NCBI GenBank assembly: GCA_031292015.1
Contig: JARLHY010000043.1
Coordinates: forward strand, 1-15,933
DNA: 15,933 nucleotides
Reading direction: 5' to 3'
Origin: Negativicutes bacterium
GTDB lineage: Bacteria > Bacillota_C > Negativicutes > Sporomusales_B > JARLHX01
A program made the translations under genes and the position numbers. The notes under the pieces were generated by a model that did no database searches, had not been told where the DNA came from, and saw nothing but the letters and a program-made list of their open reading frames with translations. Positions 14,807-15,933 of the stretch are shown piece after piece; position 1 is the stretch's first letter, and each line of letters opens with the position of its first letter.

Positions 14807-14954
14807 CTGTACAATACATATAATAAACGGCGTAATACTGCTAATCCCTCTGGAAAATGACGCTTTTCCCTGGAAAAGTCCTGAATTTCAGTCTTTTTTG
14901 CGGAAAAAGTATGCGCCACATGGCTCAAAATACCTGGCAAAGGGGCGATGTGTG
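14807..14954 (+). other. Long speD leader with hairpin and small upstream reading frame
   Basis: The leader contains GGAAAA-N6-TTTTCC (14852-14869), a small CTGA/TCAG hairpin, and CTTTTT/AAAAAG. A 32-codon frame begins at ATG 14857 and ends with TGA at 14953-14955, sharing one base with the speD ATG (TGATG). It has no good Shine-Dalgarno, so it may be chance. The speD ribosome binding site AAAGGGG (14939-14945) lies inside it. Confidence 0.4.
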
Positions 14955-15407
14955 ATGAAAATCATTGGCAAGCATCTCACGGTTGACATGTATGGCTGTG
15001 GTTTCGATACCCTTGACAATCTGGAATTCGTCAAGTCGGCCATGCTGACAGCAGTGCGGGAAGCCAACATGACTCTCCTCGATTTTTCCTACTACAAATT
15101 TGAGCCGCAAGGCTTGACTGCGCTAGCCCTTCTTGCTGAAAGTCACATGAGTATTCATACCTACCCGGAGCTGGGATACGCGGCAATAGACGTATTTACC
15201 TGCGGCGACCACAGCCGCCCCGATAAGGCCGTTGCCATCCTGAAGACATTCCTCCGCCCGGAAAAAACCAAGATAACCAATATTCGCCGCGGTGACTTCG
15301 GGTCGGAAAGCGACATGAAGCCGAAAGTCAAAGTAAGCATGACCCCGCTGCGTCGGGTACGCAACACCGGCGCAAGGGTACTCAGCTTCCTGTCCCGGGC
15401 AAAATAA
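14955..15407 (+). CDS. speD: S-adenosylmethionine decarboxylase proenzyme SpeD
   Basis: SpeD decarboxylates S-adenosylmethionine to give the aminopropyl donor for spermidine synthesis. It is made as a proenzyme that cuts itself at a serine to form a pyruvoyl group. From the ATG at 14955 (AAAGGGG 9 nt upstream) the protein has 150 residues. The cleavage site is E62-S63 in LLAESHMSIHTYPE, and the catalytic H68 and C83 (DVFTCGDHS) fall at the same numbers as in short bacterial SpeD. The frame is open 52 codons further upstream, but that segment begins within the promoter. The C-terminal tail after about residue 125 (VSMTPLRRVRNTGARVLSF) is basic and longer than usual for this class. The gene stands alone; no spermidine synthase is in the window. 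Confidence 0.95.
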   Translation: MKIIGKHLTVDMYGCGFDTLDNLEFVKSAMLTAVREANMTLLDFSYYKFEPQGLTALALLAESHMSIHTYPELGYAAIDVFTCGDHSRPDKAVAILKTFLRPEKTKITNIRRGDFGSESDMKPKVKVSMTPLRRVRNTGARVLSFLSRAK

Positions 15408-15425
15408 GCTTTGATCCAGCAGCGC

Positions 15426-15460
15426 AGCCGGCCTTATCTACCGATAAGCTGGCTGTTTTT
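15426..15460 (+). terminator. Intrinsic terminator of speD
   Basis: AGCCGGCCTTATC (15426-15438) pairs with GATAAGCTGGCT (15443-15454) with one bulge and one wobble, loop TACC, followed by five T (15456-15460). It lies about 20 bp past the stop. Confidence 0.85.
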
Positions 15461-15486
15461 ATTAAGCAGACTAGTGAAAAAGGCCG

Positions 15487-15532
15487 GACCGGGTTACACC
15501 CGCCTGGGGGCCGGTCGCAGCTTCAAACGCTG
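15487..15532. repeat. Cluster of small hairpins between speD and the last gene
   Basis: GACCGG (15487-15492) pairs with CCGGTC (15511-15516), or alternatively CGGGT-TAC-ACCCG (15490-15502) folds. CAGC-N7-GCTG (15518-15532) follows, then a T-rich stretch. It could be a second terminator or an unrecognised small RNA; I cannot tell. No reading frame covers it. Confidence 0.35.
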
Positions 15533-15562
15533 ATTGTATTTTATATTTAAATTTCAATAGTA

Positions 15563-15590
15563 TTGAATCTGCGCCCAATTAATGTATAAT
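15563..15590 (+). promoter_or_regulatory. Promoter of the PsiE-like gene
   Basis: TTGAAT (15563-15568), 16 bp, TATAAT (15585-15590). This gives a leader of about 53 nt before the ATG at 15650. Confidence 0.6.
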
Positions 15591-15604
15591 GATTATCAAT
15601 ACAT
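15582..15604. promoter_or_regulatory. Fur-family-like operator overlapping the -10 box
   Basis: The 15-mer at 15584-15598 (GTATAATGATTATCA) matches the 7-1-7 Fur box TGATAATNATTATCA at 12 of 14 positions, and the PerR box TTATAATNATTATAA equally well. It overlaps the -10. An outer inverted repeat ATGTAT/ATACAT (15582-15587, 15599-15604) flanks it. The regulator (Fur, PerR or other) cannot be chosen from sequence. Confidence 0.45.
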
Positions 15605-15649
15605 AGTATTTATTGTTTTGTGTTCCAATAGAAAGAGAGGATTTTCGTC

Positions 15650-15933
15650 ATGAGTGAACCTACGATAAAACCGTCAATGACCGAAGAGGAAAAATACGTC
15701 TGCGACAACCAGTTCGAGTGCAGAGTCGCCGACTATCTTCGGCGCTTCACCCGGATTCTCCACATCTTCTTCAGCTTAGCCCTCGCCACCACGGTGGTCA
15801 TGTCGCTGGGGGTGTTCTTCAGTGACGTCGCCAATGCATACGGCGCCGGCAATTTGAGCTCAGCCACCGTCCACGCCCTGGGATCGCTGCTGATCTTGTG
15901 GACACTGTCCGAACTCTTGCATTCCGAGATCCG
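15650..15933 (+). CDS. PsiE-like membrane protein (C-terminal part outside window)
   Basis: The first 94 residues of a membrane protein, open to the window edge. A polar 30-residue N-terminus (MSEPTIKPSMTEEEKYVCDN) precedes a basic RRFTRILH, a hydrophobic helix (about 36-56), a short loop, and a second helix (about 72-88) ending in LWTLSELLHSEI. The arginine-rich lead into helix 1 and the LxELL motif ending helix 2 resemble the PsiE family of phosphate-starvation-inducible proteins, whose function is unknown. The ATG follows AGAGAGG by 9 nt. The upstream site suggests metal- or peroxide-dependent control, not phosphate control. The family call is tentative because the second half is missing; the existence of the gene is well supported. 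Confidence 0.7.
   Translation, partial: MSEPTIKPSMTEEEKYVCDNQFECRVADYLRRFTRILHIFFSLALATTVVMSLGVFFSDVANAYGAGNLSSATVHALGSLLILWTLSELLHSEI

Noticed and set aside
14799..14954. 52-codon N-terminal extension of SpeD from ATG 14799
   Set aside because: The ATG overlaps the -10 box of a consensus promoter, has no Shine-Dalgarno, and the extension breaks the exact match of catalytic residue numbers to known short SpeD.

Overview
The window reads as an ordinary chromosomal segment of an endospore-forming member of the Firmicutes. The evidence is the gene order ctsR-mcsA-mcsB-clpC-radA-disA plus a yacL homologue (the order known from Bacillus), a SpoIIP sporulation hydrolase, a CarD-type RNA polymerase binding protein and a bacterial SpeD. 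An anaerobic spore former of the Negativicutes or Clostridia would fit, but I cannot fix the genus from the sequence. I see no rRNA, tRNA, CRISPR array, transposase, integrase or phage gene.

Layout, left to right. Positions 1-1383 (-) hold the N-terminal part of a chemoreceptor cut by the window edge. Positions 1646-3374 (-) hold a YacL-type PIN/TRAM membrane protein and carD, each with its own promoter and terminator. Positions 3548-5563 (+) hold a cysteine-rich helical protein with MazG-like sequence features, then a two-gene unit: spoIIP and a small membrane protein that shares a domain with the N-terminal part of SpoIIP. Positions 5579-12696 (-) are the stress and DNA-integrity cluster. 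ctsR, mcsA, mcsB and clpC are tightly packed behind one promoter overlaid by CtsR-type repeats. A perfect 16-bp-stem terminator follows clpC, then radA and disA overlap by 8 nt. Positions 12875-14588 (-) hold an RlmI-type rRNA methyltransferase and a YdjM-type membrane hydrolase in a probable two-gene operon. Positions 14589-14954 are non-coding and rich in inverted repeats; they end in a strong promoter and leader for speD (14955-15407, +). At the right edge a truncated PsiE-like membrane protein lies behind a promoter whose -10 box overlaps a Fur-family-like operator.

How the genes work together: CtsR represses the clpC operon. McsA activates the arginine kinase McsB, which inactivates CtsR and marks proteins for ClpC with ClpP. 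RadA processes recombination intermediates and modulates DisA, the c-di-AMP synthase that links DNA integrity to sporulation. SpoIIP acts in engulfment. SpeD supplies decarboxylated S-adenosylmethionine for spermidine synthesis.

The most original observation is the shared domain between SpoIIP and the protein encoded directly downstream of it. Others worth checking are an inverted repeat in the radA leader, the cysteine-rich MazG-like protein, the overlapping alternative stems upstream of speD, and the Fur/PerR-like site before the PsiE-like gene.
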